Source: Didymodactylos carnosus (lineage: Eukaryota; Rotifera; Eurotatoria; Philodinida; Philodinidae). Taken from it: a DNA stretch of 27,468 nucleotides. This document shows positions 1-11,818 of this stretch, one piece after another (positions within the stretch are counted from its first letter, which is position 1; the number at the start of each line of letters is the position of its first letter). Made by a program: the position numbers and the translations under genes. The notes beneath the pieces are model-generated. The model had not been told where the DNA came from and ran no database searches. It was given only the letters and a program-made list of their open reading frames with translations. The stretch covers positions 1 through 27,468 of the forward strand of contig CAJNOQ010001920.1 in NCBI GenBank assembly GCA_905250885.1, read 5' to 3'.

Positions 1-541
1 AAATAAATTTAGTTACTGGCAAGTACTTGATTTTCTCTTGACAAAGTATTCTTCGCAGCAATAAAATCAAGTGTTATAACCTTGAAAGAGTACTTGTAAA
101 GTACATGGCAACTAAGAATTTTTAAAATATAATTTGCCAATTTTTCCAATTACTTATCAAGTACGTTCACTAGGATTAAAGCCTGATCCAGAAATTGAAA
201 GAAGAAACTTGTTATAATTCTTTGTTTCTCAAATATCTCTGTATTTAGAAAACTTCGCGTGTTTCACCGATAAGTTCTGGATTGCATAGTTTAATTTTAA
301 AATTGTATTAATGTCATGTTTAAACATTTTCATTTTCTACTTTTATTTGAAAGTAAAGAATACGGTTGAGCTAACACACACATATAATTACAGATAAAAT
401 GGAAGAGTATATACTGATTATTCGTACATCACACATAGTATATGGACAAATTGATCTACAAAAGAATTTTTTAAACATATCAAAATAAAACTTGTTGAGA
501 AACATGTATACATATATAGAAAACAACGACGATAAATATTG
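1..541. other. 3' flank of the Kv1 gene, no gene seen
   Basis: AT-rich DNA without a convincing reading frame. The palindrome-like word AAGTACTTG and variants of it recur near positions 20, 87 and 157, interspersed with GTAC words. They may be a degraded repeat or chance. The segment should hold the 3' UTR of the minus-strand channel. Confidence 0.5.
342..347 (-). terminator. candidate polyadenylation signal of the Kv1 gene
   Basis: The minus strand reads AATAAA here, 195 nt downstream of the channel stop codon at 542-544. It is the nearest canonical hexamer on that side. No transcript evidence is available, and such hexamers are common in AT-rich DNA. Confidence 0.35.
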
Positions 542-2868
542 CTACCTCAAAAGACGTGTTGTCTCTAAGGCACTCTTCTCATAAATTGGATAGTGATTTA
601 GTCTGTTATCTGTTGGTACGGCTGCTGCTGAGCGGTTGACACCCTGAAATGGGTGGTGTTGATGGTGATGATGTATATAGGCATTTGAACCATTGTTTGG
701 TGGTGAAGCAAATGTTGTTTGATTTAATGTCTGATAATTATGGCTAGGACTATTTATCGCTGATGATTGTGTGAGTCGTTTTGAACCACGAAATGCTTTA
801 AAATAAGAATTTCGAACAAGTTTTTTCGTGACAGCGTGTGTTATTTCACGGTAATCATGATAATCTGGTTCAGCGGCTAATTCCCATTCATTTAATTCCG
901 GACCCTTTTCTCTCTCCGAAAAACCAAGTTTTTTTACATTTGCTTGCAGCGGTCCTTTTTTCGCCTGGTACTGTCTTTCATTGTCTTCCAATTGTCGTTG
1001 ATAGAAATAGGTGAAGTTAGAAACAATGATAGGAACCGGCAACGCGATAGTTAAGACACCGGTCAGTGCACTACAAAGTAGAATAAATGTTCATCAAACA
1101 ATCTCATTTTGTGCAGCTTTTTGTTACACCCTTACCATGCTGCGCCTATCACTTTGCCGATATTCGTTCGAGGTACAATATCGCCTAAAAATAATGAAGA
1201 TTATTGTTAGACTATTAGACCATTATTATTCGTGTCGACTTGTTATAGGGTTATATTTCGATCATCATCGCTTCATCAGATTTTCAAGTAATCGAAGTAT
1301 CTGCCTATATACTTACCGTAGCCAACTGTTGTCATTGTGATAATTGCAAACCAAAATGAATGTGGAATAGATAAAAATTGATTTGGTGGTTGATCTGGAT
1401 TAACCGACGTTGAACCAGCCTGTTGTGACTTATTTGAAACTCCACTATAATCAGATTCACAAAAATACATAAAACTTGAAAACACAATAACAATAATGAA
1501 AAGGAAAAACATCAACAGTAATAGTTCTTTCCATGATGCCAAAAATGTGAGTGCCAACACTTGTAGACCCTAGACAAACAAAAAAGAAAGCTTCATAATT
1601 ATGTAGTAGAAGGAATGGTAATGTATAATTTCTCTTAAATTTCGCTAGTTACCTTAAAATGCCTTGACAATTTGAATATGCGAAATACTCGAACCAACCG
1701 CACTATTCTCAGAACGGTTAACGTTGAAGAAAATCCGGATACGCTACTGTCTTTTTTCTGATAAATTAAACCGACTAATTGAAGAAAATAGGGTATAATC
1801 GATACAATGTCAATGATATTAGGAGCATTTTTAAGAAATGCTATTTTTGACGGCGCAACGAGAAATCGACATATGACTTCGAAACAAAACCATGTAACGC
1901 AAACTGTTTCTATACCAAAAAATATCCAAAAATAACGTGTTTCTGATTGAACAATTGCAGGTTCGTTGTTTGGATTTAATGTTGTATTTCTTATAGGCGT
2001 CACAATATGATCATTTCTTATAAAAGGTAATGTTTCTATGATAAATGTAGCTATTGAAACAGTAATCATAACAATGCTAATTATAGCTACAATACGAGCT
2101 AAATGTGATGATTCTGGGCATTCAAAAACTTGCCAAATAGCATGTTGATAACGATTACTAGGTCGTTCAATTTGTTTTTCTTCAATATAGCCTTCTTGTT
2201 TACGATAACGCTTTAAAACTTCTTCACCTAGAAGAAAACTTTCACAATTACAAGTTCTGATTATTCACTTGAGAAGTTTGTAGATATTTTTCAAGTTTAG
2301 TACTAATTTAAAAGAATTTACACATATAATTATACATACCAAGATCAAAAAATTTAATTTCTTCTAAAAATATTTCTGATGGTACATTATCCGGTCGTAT
2401 TAATCTTCCTTGTGATTGATAAAAATATAAGACGGATTCAAATGAACTACGATGTCGTTCAAAAAAATATTCATTCGAATGAAAATCAAAATACATTGAA
2501 CGTCTATTTGTATTACCTAACAGTGTCGATGGATAACGATTTAATGTTGATGAACGTGTTTCAAATCTTAAACCGCTTATATTAATCACAATTTTATCAC
2601 AGGGTTCACAAAAATTCATTAAGAATTCGTCTGACCAACAACCCGAATCCGATGAGAGAGATGTACCATCATGCTCATGGTTTAAAGTTTTTGAATTTGA
2701 CGATGATTTTGATGGATTATTAATACGACGATATTTTAATGATGAATTTTTTGTTGGGACAGCATTGTTATCATAATCGTATGAATGATTTGTTGTTACA
2801 AAACACTGTTCTTTTTGTATTCCAGTGTTTATATTACCAGCTGGAAAAAAATAGGCTTCATCTTCCAT
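542..2868 (-). CDS. Shaker-type (Kv1) voltage-gated potassium channel, five exons
   Basis: Voltage-gated K+ channel subunit of the plasma membrane; family members tetramerise and repolarise excitable cells. Exons on the minus strand are 2868-2340, 2227-1653, 1569-1317, 1184-1136 and 1070-542. All junctions are GT-AG and the phases close exactly to 645 codons (644 aa). The T1 tetramerisation domain spans about residues 91-178 ([19 protein letters not shown]). S1 is about 221-243, S2 275-298, S3 311-331, S5 382-407 and S6 465-488 with the PVP hinge at 480-482. S4 carries R350, R353, R356, R359, K362 and R365, the Shaker spacing. The filter is TVGYGD at 449-454. N257-T-T in the S1-S2 loop is a possible glycosylation site. 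Oddities: a long turret, W-F instead of W-W in the pore helix, a 49-nt exon, and a His run at 602-608 in the tail. The start is the first Met of the open exon; an upstream non-coding exon is possible. Family assignment is secure; the exact Kv1 orthologue is not. Confidence 0.95.
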
Positions 2869-4065
2869 TATTCAATTTAACATACATAATTGATAATTTG
2901 TTCAAATCGACATAATCTATGGGAGGTATAAGCACTATAACAGACATTGACAGCTAGATAAAAAATATTTGTAACAAATTACTAGATTGTTTTTATATCA
3001 TCAGAATCACCTCTAAAAGAAAATAATCAATCTTATACTGGCATAGTAATTGTATGAAAAAAACTAGTCTTTCGGTCATTCTAACACACGCACACGGTTT
3101 TTTATTTATAATTAAACTATTTCTGTAGCCTCATGCAAATGCTTCTTAACAAATTTTATATATCTGAGAACAGTTTTTTAACCGATGAATAGAACTTCCT
3201 GTATTATTAGATCTGTTTCAATTTGCAACTCTTTCTTTCTCTCTCTTTTCTTCTTATTTGATTCAATGTGTTTATAAAATTATGACAGCTATTCTCAGCA
3301 TACACAAAAGAAGGTCGACTAACTTCTTGGAACGAATATAACATCATAATACAATAAAATAGGATTTTCTCAACTATGTAGAAGAATTATTTTTGTACGC
3401 ATGCAAAAATAATGTGTGATAATGAACGTCTTTGAGAGCTAATGATTTAGTTTCTCTACTCTTTCATCAACAAAAAGATAAATAATAATCGTTATAACTG
3501 CTCCCACAATACTTTATTGTAGCCATCGAGCATGTGTAGAATTTTATATTAAAATATTTAAAAAAAATCTGAAAGTCTCATCGTTCGTAAAATATCATAT
3601 AAATACCTAATTATTTTCTCTTACAAAAAAAATAAGAGGTAAAAAATGATGTTTTTCTCGTTCTCGTTCTTCATTCTCAACTTTAAATCAAAACACAATT
3701 ACTACATCGCGTACATGTGTATTTTTCTGATTCCGTGCTAAAATTAAAAAAGGAAGATATAAAAAGATTTATTTAGCACGAAAACTTGTTTATTAAGTGT
3801 TTCTGAGTAAAAAATCAGTTATTATTATCACACTCTACAAAGAAGAAAATAATAAAGATTTGTCTTCTATTAAAAGAGACGATGTTAGCTTAGCTTTCTT
3901 ATTTTTTTTCTTGACGATAATGATCATATTCGATAATAATGTTAATGAGAAGATTCATTTATAATAACAAATAATAAAAGGAAACAAGGAATTAATCACA
4001 CGATATAGTAGAACAAAATCATTAAGAAAGTTTATTAGCTAAATATAATCGACGAGAGTATATGA

Positions 4066-4066
<1 letters not shown>

Positions 4067-4096
<30 letters not shown>
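4067..4096. repeat. (TA)15 microsatellite inside a short palindrome
   Basis: Thirty uninterrupted bases of alternating T and A, flanked by GAG on the left and CTC on the right, so the whole tract is a perfect self-complementary palindrome able to form a cruciform or hairpin. Confidence 0.95.
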
Positions 4097-4097
<1 letters not shown>

Positions 4098-5752
4098 TCA
4101 ACGCAAGAACGACGAACAGTATTCTGTTATTCAGAATAAAAGCATTTAGTGTGTAATAGTATGCTACTAAGGTATTATGAACTTTTAAAGATATCAGAGA
4201 AGGACTCAGCTCTTCGTACGTTCTTTTGATTTGTACCACTAACATATGGCAGACCATAATTTTTATATCACAAAAGAAAGAAAAAGAACGAATTGATTGT
4301 TTATATATAATAAAACAAAGTAAAAACCAACAAAAAAACAAAATATTAACAATCCGTCGATATATATGTTTGATCTACATATATCTAATTGTGTTTATTT
4401 GCATTAATTATTTCGTTAATTCATTTGACAAAGTTGATAGTTCGTCTAGTCTATGTTTAACACATAAATATTGTCTAAACGAGTTATACCAAAACCTTTT
4501 CAGATAAACATCACACTTTTCTGAATAAACTATTCTAAGTTTTAATACATAATTGAAACTGTTTAAGACTTTTTTTTTTATTATCTAGTATATCTTAATA
4601 AATAAAAATTTTGACTGAATAATAGTTAGTTTTTTCTTTTCATTCTAACAAGTTTTAAATCTATTAGCCTCTTAATTAATTTTACTTACAACTTTTCATC
4701 TATTTTTTGTATAGATAAAAATTGTGATAGCTTGAAGAAAGATTTTTAAGTACTAACTACCTGATGACTGCACAGCAATAAATTATTTCATGTCCTAAAT
4801 CAATTTTCATCATCCATCTCTAACAACTTCATTTATCAACATCATCGATATACGTAAATTCGAAATCCTTATTTTCTTGCATCATTAGACGCTCTTCTTT
4901 TATTCTTTTTTTTTTTGATAGTGTGGTGATATTGTCTATGCTATATGTAGATGACACATTATGATTAGTAGTAGGTGTTCTTTTTTTTAGTATACCATAG
5001 GGAGACAACAAACAAAGAAAGTTTTTCTTTATTGCCTGCAGTGATAATACTTAAAAGAATGGCAAGATGAAGAAGAAAAACTGTTATTCTTATTACTTTT
5101 GACACGATTATGTCATTTTGACAGTGTTGAATCATCTCTTAGCTCAAAATTAATTTAAATAATGATAATAATAATACTAGGATAGGTATATGATTTGTCA
5201 ATACCAATTAAACAGATCACCGAATACTTATTTTTATCCGTGATAATGATCTTATGAAGTAGGTTATGATAGAAAAACATTCCAAAAAAGAGATTGATTT
5301 TCTCTGATAGATTCGTACATAATTATATGAGAAAATCTCGTCAATAATAATCTCCGATATACTAATGGAATTGGTATCGGGTCTTTTTCTTTATATTATA
5401 GTCTGCCGTTCGTTTTAAACATTACGATGGAGAAGAAAAAAATAATTTCCGGTTTCATGCACATAATCATCCAACTTCGATTCTCATCTAATTATGTATT
5501 TAATTGATAGAAACTAATTCAATCTGAAGAAAGATTTTCTCATTTTTAAACAATATATCATGTTCTACAAACAATATCGAAGAAAATGACCTATATTAGA
5601 AAAATAAATACTAAGAAATGCTTACCCCACAGTCTTCTTGAGAAGATGGTCACGAAAGAGATACTAATATTAATGGTTTACTAAAGGAGAAGGGCCGAAA
5701 AAAAATGCTGTGTATATATTTTTTCTTAGCAAATAGACATGCATATATATAT

Positions 5753-5768
5753 GCACACACACACACAT
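5753..5768. repeat. short CA-dinucleotide run
   Basis: A run of about seven to eight CA units follows an ATATATAT tract. It is a simple microsatellite with no sign of function. Confidence 0.8.
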
Positions 5769-8672
5769 ACAGAAGGAAAACAGATAAAAATTATTGCGAA
5801 AGAAAAAAAATGGAAGAAAAAGATGATTAAAATCACTTTACTTCCGATCCGTGCTGCTGGTATAAGAAAAGGAGAGAGATAGAAATAAAAACAACAACAT
5901 GAATTGTAATTGATTTTCTTTTCTCTTTTTTTTTTCAAAAAATAAAAAATAAAACAAAGTTAGATTGCTCAACTTTTACTGATTGCTAATTCTAATTTTA
6001 TTTTTTATTTTATGAAGAAAAATAGAAAAAAACGTAATGAGAAGATTCGAGTGATGAAAAACAAAATTTTATCGTAGTTTTAAGAAAAACAAGCAATTCC
6101 TGTTCCTGTAGTATGTCTGATGTTCAAATGGCAGGAAGTCACATGTGTTTCTATCTCAAATTTGTATGCTTATTCCATATAAAGAAATGACGAAAGTGTA
6201 TAAACTACGATAATTTGAAATTCGACAAAAAAAAGGAGGAATAGAAAGACGCAAACATATCCTCCAGAAATGAATAAAGATCGATGACAGATTCGAGAAA
6301 TCTAAAAATAACTTTGGAACTATTCAAATAATACGTTATCAAGAAGATAAAGAAGGAGGAAGAATACCGCTCATTCTAGCTATGGTTATTAGTATAGGAT
6401 GCTGACAAATGTCAGTTTCATTAGTACCATATCTTCTCTACAGTTGACAAACTTCTAACAAGGCCATCCATATCGTTGCTAGTTATCAGTTGCAGCTCTG
6501 ACCAAAAGGCGAGTCTGATGCAGAGTTGTCAAAACAAGTCACAATGCTAATAACAATAAGAAATCCCAATAAGATTATTCAGAAACACATCTAAAGATGA
6601 ATGTTGATGTAGGTATAGTTCTTTGATATATTTCGAAAAAATTATAAAAAATTTGGTAAAAATCTACATCAAGTGAAATGATTCCCATTTTTGAAATCTG
6701 ATTCACATTCTCTTATCTTTCGTGAGAGTTCTATATAACATTTCCGTATACCAAAGTGTTTACTATGGATTTTTAAAACTGTTTCACTGTACATCAGAGT
6801 ATATAGTGCAGATACTATACATTAGAATTTTGAAATGATTTTAATCGCTTTTCACTGAGGTGTCGGATGTTTGTACTTCCTGCAAACTTAGTAAAAAATG
6901 TTTTAAGATAGATTGTGGTGTTGCGATGATTATGTACAATTATGACTTCTTTTAGATTTCATGTAAAAATTTAAATCTTCATCGAATCAAATTAGTTCTA
7001 GTTCCATTGAAAGGAAATGAAGATTATGAAAAAAATTAAAAAATGGAATATTAAGGAATTTTGAAATAATAATAATAGCGCATAAAAAAATCTATTTGTT
7101 TGAAATTATTATGGTAGATAATTATGGAGAGAGTAAAAGGGGTATATGATCGATTGACTTTCTGAATGAGGAGAGAGAGGGACTCAAAAAACTTAAAATA
7201 TTATTAAGCGTTATCCGAATAGCTCGTTTTCTGTGTCATTCAGAATAACCACTACTACAGTTAAAACGAGTTTTCTCTAGTAACCACTTAAAAAACGACA
7301 GAAAAAAATAAATCAAGATCTGACAATGGTAGTGTCAACTCTCAAAACTGATAAGCAAAACAAAACGATCTTGTTTAAGAATCAAATTTTTACCTGTCAA
7401 AGAAGTATCAATGAATATTCAAATTATCTATTCTTAACTCAATCAACGATATTTGTACTCTTTCATCTATGTGTCGAAATAAAATTTTCTGATATTTTAA
7501 GCAATGTATTACCATTTTTCTTTTACATTTTAGACAAGAAAAAAAATAATGTTGAATACTTAAACAATAATTACTTAGGTGGAATAATTCTTTTATTGCC
7601 GAAAGTGATGTTTGTTATTTCGATGGTATAAAAAAGTTGTGTTAAAAACAATTTTTAAGTTGTCTTCATAATCTATTCTTGTTTTTTGTTGTGAGATTAT
7701 CATTTTTAGTGCTATTGTTACTATTTATTTCGTTGTTGCTGTTTTTTATATTGCATTCCCAATGAGATCCTCATCTTTTTCGTTGTGTGCGAGAGAGATG
7801 TGCAATATACTACTTCCTCCAGCCTTTTTGATACCTCTTCTCTAAAAAAAAATAGAAAAAAACCGATGAATTCTGCTTAATTTGTGTCGAACTGTAAGAC
7901 ATGATGAAAGAGAGATTTTCGTATATACGATAGCGAGATAAATAGGGATAGAGATACTATAGTTATTCTTTTTTTTCTTTGTCATGCGAGAAACTAGAAG
8001 AAGTGGAACGAAGAAAAATACTCCGCTTCTTCTTCCTTTTTTTATTTTACTCAACGAACACGATATATCTAATCAACATTAGAAAAATAAATCGTTTGTC
8101 TTTAATCTTATTCTTGGCTGAATTCTTTTCTCCATTTTTTAATCCACTTATATTGCTTATTAAATATGTCGGCTAATTAGCTGGCAATTACAGAAAATAA
8201 AGGAAATAGAAATCTCCTGTTGTGTTAATCAACGTTTTTTTCATCTTCCTTCTGCTAAACACATTTCCACTCGGAATAGAGAAAACAACTGCTCTTCCAG
8301 CTTGTGGACCGAAAAGACAGACTAACAGAACATTTTTGATTTGTTACTAGAAAAGGTATACGGTGATAAAGAATTAGAAATATCCAGCACAATATCTTAA
8401 AAAATATTCTTCTAGGTGAATGAAAAAGTTTTTCTCTGCTCTCCTTCTAGATGTCAATGTTTCCGTTTTTAATGGCTAACCTTATTAGAGTTTTCTCATA
8501 AAGGTAGTATGAGAGTTTTTCAAGAGCTTTTAATAGTCAAAACACAAAATTTTCACCAGCTTTTAAAAGTTAATAAATGTTTTCAAATATTGAGAGGTTC
8601 ATTTCTCCTGACAAAAAATCCCTCTGACTCTCGTTTATTTATGTAACAGAACGCCCAGATCGTGTATAGACC

Positions 8673-8709
8673 ATGTTAATCATAAATACTGAGCATTTAT
8701 GATTAACAT
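8673..8709. repeat. perfect 15-bp-arm hairpin
   Basis: ATGTTAATCATAAAT (8673-8687) is followed by a 7-nt loop and its exact reverse complement (8695-8709). There is no T-run downstream and no adjacent gene, so a terminator role is not supported. It may be a small foldback element or the core of one. Confidence 0.85.
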
Positions 8710-9400
8710 TAGCGGCTAACGCCGCGAAATGAATGTACTAGTTTTCGATGTGGTAGTTGAACAGTAAAGTCAAGAATTAGAGATCTTAGATAAGATTTAA
8801 AAGCATTAAAAAGCGAAGTATGAAAATTCCGAAGATACAGCCTCAAAATAAGTTATATGGTAATTAGGTTTGTTGATTTTTCAACACTAATAAAGAATCT
8901 GAAAATCGTAGCTACTGAAACAGGCTTTCTTTCACTAGTATCTGTTACTCTTCTGAGGTTCTAGAAAAAATTTTTCAAGGCGAATTGATATGAACAGTTG
9001 TGTATCCAAATGTAATTATTATTCAGTAGATGATAAACGAGATAAATTAGCAGAACATGAAGTTGTTATATTGATGATCGTCTATTTATAATCAAAAGAT
9101 ACAAATAGTCTTACGCTCACAATGATTTTCGTTTTTTCTAGTCAGTAATGCCTTTTATCTAAGAAGAGCCTTGATATATTTAAAAATGGTCGTCAGTCCG
9201 TTAATCTGTTGATATTAAAAATGTAAGGCCGCCTCACAAACTGACAAAATCCCTCTGCAAAAGAAAAACGTACTCAAGACATAAAAATTTTTATTCGAAT
9301 TATGATGATTTCCTCTTTATTCATTTGTCTCTGTAAATTAGTATGTAGAAATTAAGTAAATCTATCAGAATGTAAAATTAAATAAAAGAATTGATTTGAT

Positions 9401-10670
9401 CACGTAATTCAGCCACTATTGCGTAGGATTTCTTCTCGCGTTTCGTTGATTAGTAGAAACCTTGGGCCACTCTACTTCTTCAAATATTTTATTAAATAAA
9501 ACATGCGATCTTTTGGCAGGTTATGAAAACGATGGATGAACCAAACGGCCGTAAGCCACAATATAACAGAAATTGAAGTGGCGAGTTCTTTTTCATCAAG
9601 CTCAGAAGTTCAACAAGGCCATAATCTGTCGGTTTAATCGTGCGCATATTTCTCTGTATCACTTTCTCTAGCTACGTACGCAAGACTAGAAAAACTAGAC
9701 CACAAGAGAAGAACGGTATTCTGTCACAAATATCATGAAACATCTTCACATGGGTGAAAATCACAGCTTATTGGAGAAAAGTATGGATAGGAGAGGCAGC
9801 GGAACACTTTCGACCGAGAGTGTGTTCAAACGTTTTTTGTTCTTGCCCGTTAGAGAGCTTTTTGAGGACCATGCGATTAGTCTTTTTTCAGCGTTTTCGA
9901 AGACAGAATAAGCCAGTGATGCTGCGGTCGAAGATCTGTAAGTTTAATTTTTATGCCGCCAAAGGTGGATTTTTTTCTTTGGGGTTGTTCACAGGTATTG
10001 ACAACTCGTTTGAGGTTATTCAGTTGGCGAACAAGAAATCTAAGTTGGCAGCTAACAATAGTTTCTGGCGTAAAGCCCATTTTCCACGAACAATTGGTAA
10101 GAAATGCACATTGGCAAAGTATCAGTTCTAATGTGTTGGTTGCAAAACATAAGTTGTATGTGTACGATCGCTGCTGAAGGCGACAAAGCTCCTAGGAATC
10201 GACTGAGCCTCATCAGTTTTCCAAACAAAATTTCTTAGATCATTCTTTAAATTTCCTTCTAAGCACAAGTCATACTTGCAAAAAACTACGAATTATTATA
10301 GTCTCAGTATGCACTTTCACGGTGGTCTGAGCCTCTTGAAACCAAATCAGGGTAGACTCCGTCGCCTATGGTGTATAATTCCTGTTTTCACGAGATCTTC
10401 TGCAAAAGCTACGATTCACTAAGAAGCTCTATGATTGCAGAGAGCCGGGCTCATGGTCTCGAGATAAGGTGTAGAAAAACCTTGTCCCATTTTTATGTGT
10501 CCAAGTTTTATCTTTTGCTTGTAATGACTTGATTCCCGTAATTTTGTAATAACTAATAAAAAATAATCGGGAGAGGCGACATAATAAACTTGAGGATGTT
10601 TCACAACTAAAACCCGGTTTAGACTTCTTTCTTTTTGATTCTGAGCTAGTGAATCGATGTAAAACATATT
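9401..10670. other. less AT-rich block with degraded repeat sequence
   Basis: Base composition is visibly less AT-rich than on the left, and open frames of 60-125 codons overlap on both strands (plus strand near 9754-10131, minus strand near 9877-10080 and 10419-10667). None shows a recognisable domain, and the opposing frames cover the same bases. Part of it (10038-10133) recurs in inverted orientation at 22106-22213. I read this as an old mobile-element remnant of unknown class rather than a gene. Confidence 0.45.
10038..10133 (-). repeat. dispersed repeat, copy 1 (inverted relative to 22106-22213)
   Basis: The reverse complement of this segment matches 22106-22213 closely across about 100 bp, with shared blocks such as TTCTTA(C/T)CAATTGTTCGTGG and TTTACGCCA(G/A)AA. 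Neither copy keeps a long frame across the match (one has an extra base in the GGAAAATGGG block), so the shared unit looks non-coding or decayed. Confidence 0.75.
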
Positions 10671-11240
10671 TTTAAAACAGAACTTTTAAGTTTAGAACCA
10701 AATAGCTTGAATTTTGACAAAGATTTTGCAACGAATAAGTTGAGAGTTTAGGGAGAGATACTAAACTGTCTACTATGGTACTTTTGTGTACTGGACATTT
10801 TTCAGTGATTGAGTACCCAATCAGTATGTTTATACACTTAAGAGATACATGTACTTAAAATTTTCATCAGTACCTCAAAATTGATACTATATAGGTGTAC
10901 TTTTGATACCGTACATTCACTTGCTTTCAAACAAGAAGGCATAGGTCAGGGTGTACTAGACGCGAATTTAGGCGTAAGTCGTTGGTATCGACACGAGATG
11001 GTACAATAAATCTTTACGTTTAAATTCAAAAGCTTCATCGAATAAATTATTTCTATGAAAAACGAATGGAAAGTATACACAAAATAACCAAACATTTTGG
11101 CTCTAATCACATAAGGCCAAAATAAACTATATTGAGGATGAATCGCTAGTTTTAATGAAAGGACATTAATAACTACTAAAAGTCATAATAAAAACAAGAC
11201 ATCACGTTAAGTAACTTCTTAATATATGCTAAAAGCATTT
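10671..11240. other. intergenic, nothing assignable
   Basis: No open frame of note. Words of the type GGTACTTTTG and GTACTTTTGATACCGTAC recur around 10776-10920, hinting at a degraded inverted repeat, but no clear arms could be defined by eye. Confidence 0.4.
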
Positions 11241-11299
11241 TTACTATACTGATACTCATACCGTCACCGTTTCTCTTTCGTTGCCGTAGGCTCTCTTTC

Positions 11300-11319
11300 A
11301 TTGGTTAAGTTTAACCAAT
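11300..11319. repeat. short palindrome within a foldback-rich block
   Basis: ATTGGTTAA at 11300-11308 is followed by GT and TTAACCAAT at 11311-11319. Outside it, CTTTC and GAAAG extend the pairing with a few mismatches. The longer context (11250-11390) shows loosely matching GATAC...ACCGT and ACGGT...GTATC-like segments, so this may be the centre of a degraded MITE. Confidence 0.6.
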
Positions 11320-11411
11320 AGTGTGAAAGTATGTCACAGTTTACTAGTTGAACGTGGCAATGATCAAAATGAGTACTGATACGGTCAAGATACACTAGAC
11401 TGAAAGGTACT

Positions 11412-11538
11412 GGGGCCTGTTTCTTAAAAAAACTTAAGTAGAAAATCTTACTTAAGTCAAACTTAAGTCCAAAAAAGTCTTTGTCTTTTTTGACTTAAGT
11501 AAGATTTTCTACTTAAGTTTTTTTAAGAAACAGGCCCC
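11412..11538. mobile_element. MITE-like element with perfect 50-bp inverted arms
   Basis: Bases 11412-11461 are the exact reverse complement of 11489-11538, separated by a 27-nt spacer. The outer ends begin GGGGCCTGTTTCTTAA, and the word ACTTAAGT occurs repeatedly inside the arms. No ORF fits in 127 bp, so any movement would depend on a transposase elsewhere. I see no clear target-site duplication in the immediate flanks. The perfect arms imply a young insertion or arm homogenisation. Calling it a non-autonomous DNA transposon is inference from structure. Confidence 0.75.
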
Positions 11539-11624
11539 TGGCCTATATCGCTAGTATCATCGTGAGTTTACGTTGATTGTGACAACTTAGGTCTAGCTTT
11601 CAGTCCTAGAGTATCTTAATCAAC

Positions 11625-11765
11625 GCGTATACTCGTACAGTGCACTCGTATAGTCGCACACGTTTTATTGGTCAGTTAGACCAATCAAGTTGGAAATGAT
11701 GATGATTGGTCTACGTGACCGATAAAAAGTGTAGGATTATACGAGTGCACTGTACAAGTGTACGC
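11625..11765. mobile_element. second inverted-repeat (MITE-like) element, diverged
   Basis: The arms 11625-11684 and 11706-11765 pair at roughly 50 of 60 positions, including an uninterrupted block GTACAGTGCACTCGTATA. The ends begin GCGTA. The sequence is unrelated to the element at 11412-11538. It has no coding capacity, and its boundaries may extend beyond the arms given here. Confidence 0.7.
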
Positions 11766-11804
11766 CTTTAAATGTTTCATTCATCGCAAAAGCTATATCT
11801 TCAC

Positions 11805-11818
11805 CGTTACATGTAACG
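11805..11818. repeat. perfect 14-bp palindrome
   Basis: CGTTACATGTAACG is its own reverse complement. Further GTAAC/GTTAC words follow to 11870, so it may belong to another small foldback element. No regulatory role can be assigned. Confidence 0.6.

Larger units (their letters stand above)
2869..9400. other. AT-rich gene-free stretch upstream of the Kv1 gene
   Basis: About 6.5 kb in which every open frame is short, low in complexity (Lys/Asn/Ile/Phe runs) and unsupported by splice sites or domain motifs. I found no tRNA-like or rRNA-like segment. The sequence is rich in poly-A and poly-T tracts and contains the TA microsatellite at 4067-4096, a short CA run near 5753-5766 and a 15-bp-arm hairpin at 8673-8709. 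The part nearest 2,869 probably carries the promoter and any 5' UTR exon of the channel. On the minus strand a good splice-acceptor-like sequence ends at 2954, but several upstream ATGs follow it, so I do not assign an exon. Confidence 0.55.

Noticed and set aside
1011..1340. 109-codon plus-strand frame inside the Kv1 gene
   Set aside because: It lies antisense to the S6 exons and introns of the channel, whose reading is supported by strong homology.
4039..4507. Opposing frames of 93-100 codons around the TA repeat
   Set aside because: Composition is simple AT-rich translation (runs of I/Y) across a microsatellite, with no splice or motif support.
8673..8709. Hairpin as a bacterial-type terminator
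   Set aside because: The window is animal nuclear DNA, there is no T-run, and no gene ends nearby.
9754..10131. 125-codon plus-strand frame starting at ATG in the less AT-rich block
   Set aside because: It overlaps minus- and plus-strand frames over the same bases, has no recognisable domain, and part of it is a dispersed repeat whose other copy does not keep the frame.
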